Assembly: GCF_003014475.1 (NCBI RefSeq)
Contig: NZ_PYGJ01000003.1
Coordinates: 124,001 to 188,000 of the forward strand
DNA from: Shimia abyssi
Lineage (GTDB): Bacteria > Pseudomonadota > Alphaproteobacteria > Rhodobacterales > Rhodobacteraceae
Reading direction: 5' to 3'
DNA: 64,000 bases
The notes under the pieces are model-generated. The model was not told the origin of the DNA. It saw only the letters and a program-made list of their open reading frames with translations, and did no database searches. The position numbers and the translations under genes are program-made. This document shows positions 1-8,233 of this stretch, one piece after another; the stretch's first letter is position 1; every line of letters starts with the position of its first letter.

Positions 1-218
1 AAGGCAGTTCGAGCGATCGAAAGGTAGTTTTTCAGCTCGGCCTTTTTCGCCTCGATCAGTTGATTTTCGAGCGCGCGGATTTCGCGCTCTGCCAATTGCC
101 GCGACTGGCTTGCCACCAAAACGGAAATTGCGGCCACAGCCAGAATCAAAGGAACCGTGGCGAGCAGGAACAGTTTTTGCCCATATGACAGGCGCATCTG
201 CGAGAAAAAGGAGCGCAT
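1..218 (-). CDS. Membrane sensor protein, N-terminal part (probable histidine kinase)
   Basis: The gene is cut by the window edge; only the first 72 codons are present. They encode a short basic N-terminus, one strong transmembrane helix (about residues 17-36) and then a charged helix of the kind that leads into a periplasmic sensor (cache-type) domain. The start ATG at 218 is the first in frame and no longer ORF exists upstream. It is divergent from a TRAP transporter operon, which is the usual place for a sensor kinase controlling that transporter. The kinase identity is inferred from this context and topology, because the catalytic part is outside the window. A chemoreceptor with the same topology is the main alternative. 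Confidence 0.55.
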   Translation of the reverse strand, partial: MRSFFSQMRLSYGQKLFLLATVPLILAVAAISVLVASQSRQLAEREIRALENQLIEAKKAELKNYLSIARTA

Positions 219-290
219 AGATGATTCGTTACGTCGGATTGCGTTCGAATCATAGGGAAACTTGGCGGAAACGGGTGGAAAAACCGGCGT

Positions 291-359
291 TCTACGCACT
301 TCTACGGATCAAATTGGTTAGTTTATTTAAGTGGTTTGGGGGTATCTACGCAGTTGTAG
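291..359. promoter_or_regulatory. Repeated CTACG operator-like sites upstream of the TRAP operon
   Basis: TCTACG occurs at 291, 301 and 345. The first two are spaced by one helical turn, and the third forms an inverted repeat (CTAC at 346-349, GTAG at 356-359). They lie between the divergent sensor gene and the TRAP binding-protein gene, so they are candidate binding sites for a response regulator. A short G5/C5 hairpin follows at 415-430 in the probable leader. Regulator identity cannot be read from the sequence. Confidence 0.4.
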
Positions 360-463
360 GTATTCCATGAAATCGGTGAGGCGGCTACGGTTCGGGCACT
401 TAAACGATCCGTCCGGGGGAAAATACCCCCTCGGGCTGAACAATTCTGGGAGGAATACCTTAC

Positions 464-1546
464 ATGGATCGTCGTTCATTTTTGAAAACTACCGCGCTGG
501 GTGGCTCGGCCGCTGCAGCGACCACACTGGCCGCACCGGCTTATGCGCAGGGCAAACGTACCCTGACCATGGTGACGTCGTGGGGCCGTGGCCTTGCTGG
601 TGTTTTTGACGCAGCGCAAAAGACTGCGGATAACATCACAGCCATCACCGACGGTCAGCTGACCATCGACGTGAAAGCCGCAGGCGAGCTTGTTGGCGCG
701 TTTGAAGTCTTTGACGCGGTGACTGCTGGTCAGGCCGACATGTATCACGCGGCTGACTATTACTTTGTGAACCAGCATCCTGGTTTTGCGTTCTTTACCG
801 GCGTTCCGTTTGGCATGACGGCGACCGAGTTGAACAACTGGTATTACCATGGCAACGGCATGGCGCTGCATGACGAACTGGGTGAAATCTTTGGTCTGAA
901 GTCCTTCCTGGCGGGTAACACCGGTACGCAGGCGGGTGGTTGGTTCCGCAAGGAAATCACTGGCCCCGAAGATTTCAACGGCCTGAAGTTCCGTATGCCC
1001 GGTCTGGGCGGCAAAGTGCTGGGCAATATGGGTGCATCAGTTCAGAACCTTCCGGGTTCGGAAGTGTATCAGGCGCTGGCATCTGGTGCGATTGACGGCA
1101 CCGAGTGGATCGGCCCTTGGGCAGATGAAAAGGCTGGTTTCCAGGAAATCACCAAGTTCTACTACACCGCCGGTATGCACGAGCCTGCCGCGGGTCTGTC
1201 TGCTGCCATGAACCGCGAAGTGTTCGACAGCCTGACACCATCACAGCAGGCTGCGGTTGAAATCGCTTCTGGTCACGCAAACGTCTGGAACCTGAGCCAG
1301 TATCTGATGAACAACGGTGCGGCGCTCGAGCGTCTTAAGGCCGGTGGCGTTAAGGTTCTGGAATTCCCTGACTCGGTCTGGGATGCAATGTACGAAGCTT
1401 CGGGTGCTGTATACGCCGAGTTCATGGGCGATGACATCTTCAAGAAGATCTACGACGATTATCAGGCGTCGATGACCGCATCGTCCGGTTGGCTGACACA
1501 GTCCATTGGTGCGTACCGCGCACAGCGCGACCGTGTTCTGGGCTAA
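464..1546 (+). CDS. TRAP transporter substrate-binding protein (DctP family)
   Basis: This 360-residue periplasmic solute receptor has a Tat signal peptide: MDRRSFLKTTALGG, a hydrophobic stretch and an Ala-X-Ala site near residue 28. The length and the conserved DctP-fold segments (FRMPGLGGKV, YQALASGAIDGTEW) fit TRAP receptors. It is preceded by a good ribosome site (GGAGGA) and followed by a strong hairpin, then by the two membrane subunits. This layout gives excess receptor over permease. The ligand is not predictable from sequence; a carboxylate is the default for the family. Confidence in the family is high and in the substrate low. Confidence 0.93.
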   Translation: MDRRSFLKTTALGGSAAAATTLAAPAYAQGKRTLTMVTSWGRGLAGVFDAAQKTADNITAITDGQLTIDVKAAGELVGAFEVFDAVTAGQADMYHAADYYFVNQHPGFAFFTGVPFGMTATELNNWYYHGNGMALHDELGEIFGLKSFLAGNTGTQAGGWFRKEITGPEDFNGLKFRMPGLGGKVLGNMGASVQNLPGSEVYQALASGAIDGTEWIGPWADEKAGFQEITKFYYTAGMHEPAAGLSAAMNREVFDSLTPSQQAAVEIASGHANVWNLSQYLMNNGAALERLKAGGVKVLEFPDSVWDAMYEASGAVYAEFMGDDIFKKIYDDYQASMTASSGWLTQSIGAYRAQRDRVLG

Positions 1547-1570
1547 ATCATAGCTGATTAGAGTACAGCG

Positions 1571-1600
1571 GGGCCCCCCGACGGACGTTCGGGGGGCCCT
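1571..1600 (+). terminator. Hairpin after the TRAP receptor gene (attenuator)
   Basis: Arms of 11 bases at 1571-1581 and 1589-1599 (GGGCCCCCCGA and its complement) flank a 7-base loop. Only three T follow, so it probably stabilises the receptor mRNA and reduces read-through rather than stopping all transcription. Confidence 0.75.
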
Positions 1601-1658
1601 TTGCAAAAGCGGTACCGTGAGTGGTCGTTTTTGCGGATAAAAAAGGGGATTTGGGGCA

Positions 1659-2573
1659 ATGCTTGACGCTCTTGCCTGGCTCTTTTCCAACATCGGACAA
1701 GCCTTTATCAATGCAGGGTATGCGATCACGCATCCCGGGCTATGGCTGAGTTGGATCGGGGGCCTTGAGACGACCGAGGACAAACAGGCGCTGATGCGGT
1801 TTGTCTATTATGGCGGGTCGGTAGAATTTTTCTTTGTGATCTTCACGGGGTTCCTGATTGTCACGGCCGTGGGCCTGTGGCGTAACAGTTTTATGTGGGG
1901 CTGTGTTCGGGTGCTGGAAGGGTTTGCCAACACGGTGGGCCGCTTTTTCGCGTGGGCCGGGCTGTTGATGGTGCTACAGCAAATCGTGATCGTCTTTATG
2001 CAGCGGATCTTTACCGTTGCCGAGATATCGCTGATCTGGAACGTGGATTTTCTGACCAAAGATGTGAGTTGGTGGGCGGAAGAGCTAAAGCTTTATAACG
2101 CCATGATAGTGTGTCTGTGCGCGACCTATACATTCGTTCAGGGCGGGCATGTGCGGGTCGATCTGGTCTATTCGACCATCAGCCACCGGGCCAAACGTGT
2201 CATCGACATGTTTGGATCGCTGGTTTTCATGATGCCGGCGGCAGTGCTGACATGGATGTATGGCTGGTATTTCATGTGGCGCCATCTGGTCACGCCGAAA
2301 GTGTCGGCGTCCGACAAGGTCGAGCTGCTGATGAAAAAGGCTCGCATTCTGAAATGGAACGTGGAGACCATCGGGTTCTCGCCAAACGGGTTTAACGGGT
2401 ATTTCCTGTTCAAACTTCTGCTGGTGGCTTTTGCAGCCATGGTTTTCCTTCAGGCTATCGCATTCTTTTACCGCTCGTTCCTTGAGTGGAAAGAAGGCCC
2501 GGACAGTGTCGGCAAGTATCTTGACCGCGACAGTCTGGGCGAGGGCGAAGAAGCCTACGAAGGCACGCACTAA
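1659..2573 (+). CDS. TRAP transporter small permease subunit (DctQ-like, long form)
   Basis: This 304-residue membrane protein is longer than the usual 160-200 residues of DctQ. It has hydrophobic helices around residues 5-25, 48-70, 85-110, 140-160, 185-210 and 245-275. The position between the receptor and large-permease genes and the segment CATYTFVQGGHVRVDL (a DctQ hallmark) identify it. A hydrophilic insert near residues 215-245 explains part of the extra length. It is followed 17 bases later by the large permease, so the two are cotranslated. It belongs to the long-subunit TRAP class common in marine alphaproteobacteria. Confidence 0.88.
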   Translation: MLDALAWLFSNIGQAFINAGYAITHPGLWLSWIGGLETTEDKQALMRFVYYGGSVEFFFVIFTGFLIVTAVGLWRNSFMWGCVRVLEGFANTVGRFFAWAGLLMVLQQIVIVFMQRIFTVAEISLIWNVDFLTKDVSWWAEELKLYNAMIVCLCATYTFVQGGHVRVDLVYSTISHRAKRVIDMFGSLVFMMPAAVLTWMYGWYFMWRHLVTPKVSASDKVELLMKKARILKWNVETIGFSPNGFNGYFLFKLLLVAFAAMVFLQAIAFFYRSFLEWKEGPDSVGKYLDRDSLGEGEEAYEGTH

Positions 2574-2590
2574 GGTAAGGGACAGAAACA

Positions 2591-4945
2591 ATGTTATTTG
2601 GACTTGATGGGGTCGAAATCGGCCTGATTATCGTCTTTCTCTGTCTCTTCGGAGGCATTCTGTCAGGCTTTCCAGTGGCGTTTGCCATTGGCGGGGCGGG
2701 GGTGATTTCATTCGGGATCATCGCGGCACTGGACAGCGCTGGCATTCTTATTCACCAAGCGATCGATACCAGTTCAGCGATGTATGCGGACCTGATTTCG
2801 CAAGGGATTAAGTCAGACACGATTTCGGTATTCCGGTATCCTGATTTGCCCAGGATCGAGGAAGCCGTGTTCCCCGGTGGCTGGGAACAGGCGATGGATC
2901 GCAATCTGTCGTTCATTGTGAACCGTATGAACGAACGTGTATTGGCCGGTCAGTCGATTGAAACGCTGTTGGCAGTTGTGATGTTTGTTCTGATGGGCAT
3001 CACGCTGGAACGTTCAAAGATTGCAAACGACCTGTTGACCACGATGGCGCGTGTCTTTGGACCGTTGCCAGGTGGTTTGGCGGTGTCGGTTGTGGTTGTG
3101 GGTGCGTTTCTGGCGGCATCGACCGGGATTGTGGGCGCAACTGTTGTGACCATGGGGCTGCTGAGCCTGCCGACGATGTTGCGCAATGGGTATTCGCCAC
3201 AGTTGGCGACCGGCGTGATTGCCGCGTCGGGCACGTTGGGGCAGATCATTCCTCCCTCTATCGTGATCGTTCTGTTGGGCACACTGGCCGGAGATCTTTA
3301 TTCTGCTGCACAGGAGACCCGTGCACAGGTGGCCGGGTGTTCGGATGCGCTGACCTATTTGGGTGAGCCTGCGGTTGTTTCCGTGGGAACGTTGTTCCAG
3401 GCGGCACTGTTGCCGGGGATTATGCTGGCCATTCTTTATGGGCTTTATGCCTTTGGCTATGCGTTGGTGAACCCGTCCAAAGCGCCGGCGGTAGAGCTTG
3501 GCGCGTCGAATGGCGAGCCGATCACTAAAGGTGAGGCGCTGACATGGTTTGCGGTTGTGCCTGCGGGTCTGATCGCGGGTGTGATCCTGCTGGGACAGGT
3601 TGGTGTCATTGGCAATCAGGCCATTGTTGTCGACAGTTTCTCGGACGCGGGTAAAACCGCGAGCTTGCGTACCAAGGTCAGTGAGGAGTGTCAGGCCTCG
3701 ATGATCGATTTGCACGGTGAAGAGGCGTGGTCAGTCGCGCTCTCTGAGCAGGCCGAGATCGATGCTGCTGGTGGTGTGAGCGAAGCGCGCGAGCTGACGC
3801 CTGAAGAGCGGCAGGCGGCGTTTGCCCAGAAAGTGGCGGATGCGGCACCAATCGGGTCGGGTATCGCGGCGGGCTTCCTGTTGTTGTCGCTGATTTTGAC
3901 AACGGCGCGTGGCGTTTCGCCAAGCGCAAACACGACTCCGTTGTTGATCGGTGGGGCCGGCGTGCTTTTGGCGATATTGGTCGACATCGTGTTGATCACG
4001 CCGACTACAACGCCGGGTTGGACCGTGGTCCTGATCGCGGTGCCGTTGCTCATGACCTTGTATGGGTGTCGCTATGCGGCGGGCCTGCTTGGGAAAAACG
4101 AGCTATTGCGCGTGGTGTTCCCACCGCTGGTGCTGATCATCGCCGTTCTGGGATCCATCCTTGGCGGGATCACCAACCCGACGCCCGCAGCGGCGCTGGG
4201 GGCGGGTGGTGCCATTATGCTGGCGGCTTATCGCAAGTTGCAGGATCAGGAGAAATCTGGCGCGATCATTATCTGGTCAACCTTTGCGATTATCGTGATG
4301 ATCCTTGTGGGCATCAACTTTGATCTGCGGGTAAACCAGCAGGAGGTTGCGGTAGAGAACTGGATCGCCTTTGCGGTTGCCAAGGGAACCTATCTGTTTG
4401 CAATGTTTGGCATTCTCTATGGATGCTGGGTGTTGTTTCGCGGCAAGGTTCTGTCTCCTATTGTGCGCGAAACCGCCAAGGTGACGTCGATGGTGTTTAC
4501 CATCCTGATTGGGTCGCAATTGCTCAATCTGGTGGTGATTTCGTTTGGTGGAGAGCATTACATCCAAGGGTTCCTGAAGTCGTTTGATAACGAATTCACG
4601 GTGTTCCTGATTGTGATGCTGGTGCTGTTTGTCCTGGGCTTTGTGCTCGACTTTCTGGAGATCATTTACATTGTGATCCCTATTGTTGGGCCGGTCATTT
4701 ACGGCGGTACGTTTGATCCCAAATGGGTGACGATCATGATCGCGGTGAACTTGCAGACATCGTTCCTGACGCCGCCATTTGGGTTTGCGTTGTTCTACCT
4801 GCGCGGTGTTGCACCAAAGGAAGTGACAACAGGTCATATCTATCAGGGGGTCATACCGTTTGTGTTGATCCAGGTTGTAGGTTTGGGGCTGTTGTGGACC
4901 TTCCCGCAGGTGGTAACGATCTTGCCAGCGTTGATTGGACACTAA
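2591..4945 (+). CDS. TRAP transporter large permease subunit (DctM-like, extended)
   Basis: The 784-residue polytopic transport subunit couples sodium (or proton) gradients to uptake of the ligand delivered by the receptor. Normal DctM proteins have about 430 residues. Here the core (for example GVIAASGTLGQIIPPSIVIV near residue 215 and LQTSFLTPPFGFALFYLRG near the C-terminus) is interrupted by hydrophilic inserts near residues 60-110, 235-260 and 345-410, and by additional helices. The frame is open throughout with normal codon use, so the inserts are not artefacts. It is followed by a strong terminator that closes the operon. Confidence 0.88.
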   Translation: MLFGLDGVEIGLIIVFLCLFGGILSGFPVAFAIGGAGVISFGIIAALDSAGILIHQAIDTSSAMYADLISQGIKSDTISVFRYPDLPRIEEAVFPGGWEQAMDRNLSFIVNRMNERVLAGQSIETLLAVVMFVLMGITLERSKIANDLLTTMARVFGPLPGGLAVSVVVVGAFLAASTGIVGATVVTMGLLSLPTMLRNGYSPQLATGVIAASGTLGQIIPPSIVIVLLGTLAGDLYSAAQETRAQVAGCSDALTYLGEPAVVSVGTLFQAALLPGIMLAILYGLYAFGYALVNPSKAPAVELGASNGEPITKGEALTWFAVVPAGLIAGVILLGQVGVIGNQAIVVDSFSDAGKTASLRTKVSEECQASMIDLHGEEAWSVALSEQAEIDAAGGVSEARELTPEERQAAFAQKVADAAPIGSGIAAGFLLLSLILTTARGVSPSANTTPLLIGGAGVLLAILVDIVLITPTTTPGWTVVLIAVPLLMTLYGCRYAAGLLGKNELLRVVFPPLVLIIAVLGSILGGITNPTPAAALGAGGAIMLAAYRKLQDQEKSGAIIIWSTFAIIVMILVGINFDLRVNQQEVAVENWIAFAVAKGTYLFAMFGILYGCWVLFRGKVLSPIVRETAKVTSMVFTILIGSQLLNLVVISFGGEHYIQGFLKSFDNEFTVFLIVMLVLFVLGFVLDFLEIIYIVIPIVGPVIYGGTFDPKWVTIMIAVNLQTSFLTPPFGFALFYLRGVAPKEVTTGHIYQGVIPFVLIQVVGLGLLWTFPQVVTILPALIGH

Positions 4946-4980
4946 TTCTTTGGTGTCTGACCCCTTGAGCGAGGGGAGAG

Positions 4981-5011
4981 ACGGGGGCCTGTTTGGGCCC
5001 CCGTTTTTTTT
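4981..5011 (+). terminator. Rho-independent terminator of the TRAP operon
   Basis: Nine-base arms (ACGGGGGCC at 4981-4989, complement at 4996-5004) with a six-base loop are followed by seven T. It lies 35 bases after the large permease stop codon. Confidence 0.9.
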
Positions 5012-5072
5012 GTGTGGTGTTGGTGGGCGTGCTCATTGGCCCGTACGGGCCGCTTCGCAGCTGGGCCAGTGC

Positions 5073-5462
5073 TCAGTTGAGCTGGAGGAGATCCCAGCGG
5101 TTGCCAAACGGGTCCTGCCAGACGGCTACAGAGCCGTAAGGTTCATGGCGAGGGAGTTCTTCGAACATCACGCCTTTGGCGCGCATGGCGTTGTAATCAC
5201 GTTCAAAACTATCAGTGTGCAGGAATAGCCCCACACGACCGCCAAACTGATTGCCAACTGCGTTGATCTGGGTCTCTCCATCCGCGCGGGCCAATAGGAT
5301 ATTGGTTTGTGCATCAATGTCCGGCGCGATCAGTACCCAGCGTTTGCCATCCTCAAGCGGTATATCTGCGCGCAACTCAAAGCCAAGCGTGTCCACATAA
5401 AAGGCAAGCGCGGCGTCATAATCGGGCACCACAATCGAGAAGGCGTGAAGATGACGCGTCAT
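5073..5462 (-). CDS. VOC-family (glyoxalase/bleomycin-resistance fold) protein
   Basis: The 129-residue protein has one vicinal oxygen chelate domain. It begins HAFSIVVPDYDAALAFYVDTLG, the classical first beta-alpha-beta-beta unit with a metal-ligand His near residue 6, and ends with the AVWQDPFGNRWDLLQ strand that usually carries a second ligand. VOC proteins act as lyases, dioxygenases or binding proteins; nothing here fixes the substrate. It ends 110 bases from the TRAP terminator and sits just downstream of the protein transferase gene on the same strand, 6 bases apart, so the two are probably cotranscribed. Confidence 0.85.
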   Translation of the reverse strand: MTRHLHAFSIVVPDYDAALAFYVDTLGFELRADIPLEDGKRWVLIAPDIDAQTNILLARADGETQINAVGNQFGGRVGLFLHTDSFERDYNAMRAKGVMFEELPRHEPYGSVAVWQDPFGNRWDLLQLN

Positions 5463-5468
5463 GCCGCG

Positions 5469-6287
5469 TTATTTCGGTGCGCGCATATCCGGCAGGGAGA
5501 TATTGGCAACCTGCTCGGCGATTGGGTCCGTAGACAGCGGATGCAACTCTGCGTCGAAATCGGATTGTTTTTTCATAGTTTGCCAATGACCCCCGGCAAA
5601 CACCTCAAGCCCGGCAAAGCTTGCCTTGTAACCCATTTTGGGGCTGCCGGGCACCCAATAGCCAAGATAGACATATGGCAGGCCAGCCTCTCGGGCGATG
5701 GCGATGTGATCCAGGATCAGGAAAGTGCCAAGGCTGTTGCGGGTCAGGTCCGGTTCAAAGAAGGAGTAGACCATCGACAGCCCATCGTGAAGCATGTCTG
5801 TGAGGCTGACGGCGGTCAGGTCCTGAGTTTCGCCATTGGTGTATTCGACAACGCGGCTGCGGATCGGGGTTTCTTCGATCATGGCGGCGAATTCGAACAC
5901 ATCCATATCGGCCATTCCGCCATCCGCGTGGCGGGTATCAAGGTAGCGGCGGAACAGGTCAAACTGATCCTCTGTCGCCCAAGGCGAGGTGGCGCGGCGT
6001 TGCAGGTGAGCATTGCGGCGCAGCACACGTTTTTGGCTTTTGCTGGGTTCAAACCGGGATACGTCAATCCGTGCGGACAAGCAGGCTTTGCAATCCGTGC
6101 AGGACGGGCGATAGAGTACGTTCTGAGACCGGCGAAACCCCTGATGAGACAGCGCGTCATTCAGCGCCGTCGCATTGTCGCCCTGTAGCGCGGTGAACAG
6201 TTTTCTCTCCATCCGGCCCTCAAGATAGGGGCAGGGTTGGGGGGCCGTCACATAAAACTGGGGTGCAATGGGCAGGGTGTGGCGCAT
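5469..6287 (-). CDS. bpt: Leucyl/arginyl-tRNA--protein transferase (Bpt/Ate type)
   Basis: The 272-residue enzyme transfers an amino acid, usually leucine in bacteria, from tRNA to N-terminal Asp or Glu of proteins and so marks them for ClpS/ClpAP degradation (N-end rule). The N-terminus [14 protein letters not shown] with CPYLEGR, then CTDCKAC near residue 70 and the C-terminal [16 protein letters not shown] segment are family signatures. I chose the ATG at 6287 because it gives the usual family start; the frame is open further upstream but the extra residues look non-coding. In this order the VOC gene follows it directly. Confidence 0.93.
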   Translation of the reverse strand: MRHTLPIAPQFYVTAPQPCPYLEGRMERKLFTALQGDNATALNDALSHQGFRRSQNVLYRPSCTDCKACLSARIDVSRFEPSKSQKRVLRRNAHLQRRATSPWATEDQFDLFRRYLDTRHADGGMADMDVFEFAAMIEETPIRSRVVEYTNGETQDLTAVSLTDMLHDGLSMVYSFFEPDLTRNSLGTFLILDHIAIAREAGLPYVYLGYWVPGSPKMGYKASFAGLEVFAGGHWQTMKKQSDFDAELHPLSTDPIAEQVANISLPDMRAPK

Positions 6288-6410
6288 GGAATCCGGTAAC
6301 TTGTTCGATCTACACGATAACAACAGGATTTTTGTGCGCCAACCCCCAGAAGTGCGGCAAATGCATTTCCGGGGGCGGTGTTTGGCTGTTCTTTGCCCGC
6401 AACGCGATGC

Positions 6411-6860
6411 TTAGCTGCGCGCACTGCGGTTGATTGCAACGGTACCCAGCACATGGTCTGTTAAGCCCTGCCCACGAGACGACACGAGCATCAAGATGAT
6501 CGAAAGCAATTGCAGCGGGGCGACAGCGACCGAAACATAAAAGCCAATTGTGTGCAAAAGCGCGGTTGCAAAGTCAAACCGCTCGCCAGTGGGACGGCGC
6601 ATTTCGATCGACATCAGGCGCATACCCCATGTGGACGACCCGTTCGCCAAGGTGGCGACGCGGTAAATGAACCCGACAACGGCCATGAGCAGAGGAAAAA
6701 AGAAAATGCCGGTAAAGGCCGTAAAAGGCAGGACAACCACACAGACCACAGCGATCAGCAGGATGTCGACAAACCATGCGAGCAAACGTTTGGTTGTGAC
6801 ATCGGCGTAAAATTCGGCCTGGGTATCAGGGTCGGGCAGGACAAAGCTGCGAAAGGACAT
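6411..6860 (-). CDS. RDD-family membrane protein
   Basis: The protein has about 149 residues and an RDD domain: an Arg-containing first helix entry (KRLLAWFVDILLIAV), a second helix (FPLLMAVVGFIYRVATL), the STWGMRLMSIEM loop, and the C-terminal GQGLTDHVLGT motif with the conserved Asp. RDD proteins are small inner-membrane proteins, some acting as Na+/H+ antiporters; the role here is unknown. An ATG four codons upstream (6872) is an alternative start. The gap of 123 bases to Bpt suggests separate transcription. Confidence 0.82.
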   Translation of the reverse strand: MSFRSFVLPDPDTQAEFYADVTTKRLLAWFVDILLIAVVCVVVLPFTAFTGIFFFPLLMAVVGFIYRVATLANGSSTWGMRLMSIEMRRPTGERFDFATALLHTIGFYVSVAVAPLQLLSIILMLVSSRGQGLTDHVLGTVAINRSARS

Positions 6861-6943
6861 TGGGTCTCTCATAATGGATTGAAACAGATGGGCCGGAGCA
6901 GGGAGGAACCGCTCCGGCCGGGGACGAGGAAACCTGGGAGGGA

Positions 6944-7372
6944 TCAGGCGTCTTCAGTGTGTTCCTGGGTCGCTTTTTTGCTGCGTTCGTCCATGAACTC
7001 GTCAAATTCAGACTTGTCTTTGGCGGCGCGCAGACGTTCGAGGAATTCCTCAAAGCTTTTCTGTTCGTCTTCAAGACGGCGCAGCGTGTCTTCGCGGTAT
7101 GCGTCAAAAGCCGAATTGCCCGTGGGTGTCATGACATGCATGTGACGCTTGAACGAACGACTGCGGCAGGCGGTTTTCTTGAACATGTCTTTGCTCCAGC
7201 GATTTGTGTAGGTGATGTAAAGCACGAGGGCCAAGCCGACGGGCCAGAAGAAAATGAAGCCAAGGATCATGGCAACAATCCAGGCGCCTTTGCCCTTGCT
7301 GTCCATCCAGTTTTCGGCGCGCGAAAACCATCCCATATGGGCAGTGTCGTGGGTTGCGGCGAGAGGTGTCAT
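6944..7372 (-). CDS. DUF2852 membrane protein
   Basis: This 142-residue protein is typical of alphaproteobacterial DUF2852. A Trp-rich start (GWFSRAENWMDSKGKGAW) leads into one transmembrane helix (VAMILGFIFFWPVGLALVLY, residues about 36-55). A basic stretch and an acidic C-terminal coiled-coil segment rich in Glu, Arg and Lys (about 95-135) follow. Function is unknown. An ATG at codon 13 (7336) is a possible alternative start. The upstream region holds a clear palindrome (7404-7422), suggesting dedicated regulation. Confidence 0.8.
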   Translation of the reverse strand: MTPLAATHDTAHMGWFSRAENWMDSKGKGAWIVAMILGFIFFWPVGLALVLYITYTNRWSKDMFKKTACRSRSFKRHMHVMTPTGNSAFDAYREDTLRRLEDEQKSFEEFLERLRAAKDKSEFDEFMDERSKKATQEHTEDA

Positions 7373-7403
7373 GTTGGTCTCCGTTTTTTGGCGTTTACTG
7401 TTA

Positions 7404-7422
7404 ATGTAAAACTCGTTTACAT
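7404..7422. promoter_or_regulatory. Palindromic operator ATGTAAA-N5-TTTACAT
   Basis: A perfect 7-base inverted repeat with a 5-base spacer lies 31 bases upstream of the DUF2852 start. A second weaker inverted element (GAATG...CATTATTC) is at about 7467-7487. The AT-rich spacing between 7380 and 7520 is unlike the flanking genes. A repressor or activator site is inferred; the factor is not identified. Confidence 0.45.
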
Positions 7423-7523
7423 CACCAAGATTGGCATTTGTCGTGCTTGGCGCAAGGGTAAATGTGAATGTTTTTTACATTATTCCTTTAAGTATTTGTT
7501 TTTATTTGGTAATTTTTGCAAAA

Positions 7524-7991
7524 TTATTGAATGAAATCGGCGTTCTGGGCATTGATCAGTCGGCAAAGCACCTGCGGAGGGCTTGGAAATACGTGATTTG
7601 GCGTGCCTGCCGCGCACCACACGACATCAAATTCAAGCAGTTTTGGGTCAAAAAACGCGCGAATAGGCGAGAGATGCCCAATCGGGCTTACACCGCCAAT
7701 GGCAAAGCCAGTCTGGGTGCGCACCAATTCTGCATCAGCCTTCCCTAATGGTTCGCCAGCAATTGCGGAGGCTTTGGTGGTGTCCACTTGATTGCCCCCG
7801 GCGGTGAGAAACAGGATCGCCTCGCGACTGGTTTGCCCGGCAAAGATGATTGATTTGGCGATTTGATCCAAAGAACACCCAACAGCATCGGCCGCCATCT
7901 GTGCTGTGCGGGCACCATTGGTTTCGCGTATGTCTATTCCAATCTCGGCAGCTTCAAGCGCAGCGCGCACTCGTTTCAGACTTTTGCTCAT
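7524..7991 (-). CDS. YbaK/ProX-type aminoacyl-tRNA deacylase family protein
   Basis: The 155-residue single-domain protein has the YbaK/EbsC editing fold. Diagnostic segments are the N-terminal helix (SLKRVRAALEAAEIGIDI), CSLDQIAKSIIFAG near residue 38 with the conserved Lys, and GFAIGGVSPIGH near residue 94, which is the GxxxGGVxPxG loop. Members hydrolyse mischarged tRNA (Cys-tRNA-Pro, Ala-tRNA-Pro). This one is a stand-alone editing factor. It is divergent from glnE. Confidence 0.88.
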   Translation of the reverse strand: MSKSLKRVRAALEAAEIGIDIRETNGARTAQMAADAVGCSLDQIAKSIIFAGQTSREAILFLTAGGNQVDTTKASAIAGEPLGKADAELVRTQTGFAIGGVSPIGHLSPIRAFFDPKLLEFDVVWCAAGTPNHVFPSPPQVLCRLINAQNADFIQ

Positions 7992-8233
7992 ACTCTAACC
8001 CTCTTCCATCAAAAGAACGTCGCACAATTTGGATTGTAAAGCTCTTACCTAGGCCAAAACCGCCATGGTTTCCTTTCGCAAACAATATCCCGGGGTGGGC
8101 ACAGCTTGCCTGTGGCCAAGGGGCAGAGCCCCTCACTTTAAACAATCCCTGCGCGACGTAGGCGCTCCGCTGGATCACGGTTGCGACAGGAACAGGCGTT
8201 GACGTTCGCGCGTGGTGCGAACACATTCGGGCC

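Noticed and set aside
3014..3715. Open frame of 233 codons on the - strand
   Set aside because: It is antisense to the large TRAP permease, with biased Gln/Arg/His composition.
5307..6188. Open frame of 293 codons on the + strand
   Set aside because: It is antisense to the well-supported Bpt and VOC genes and has no recognisable domain.
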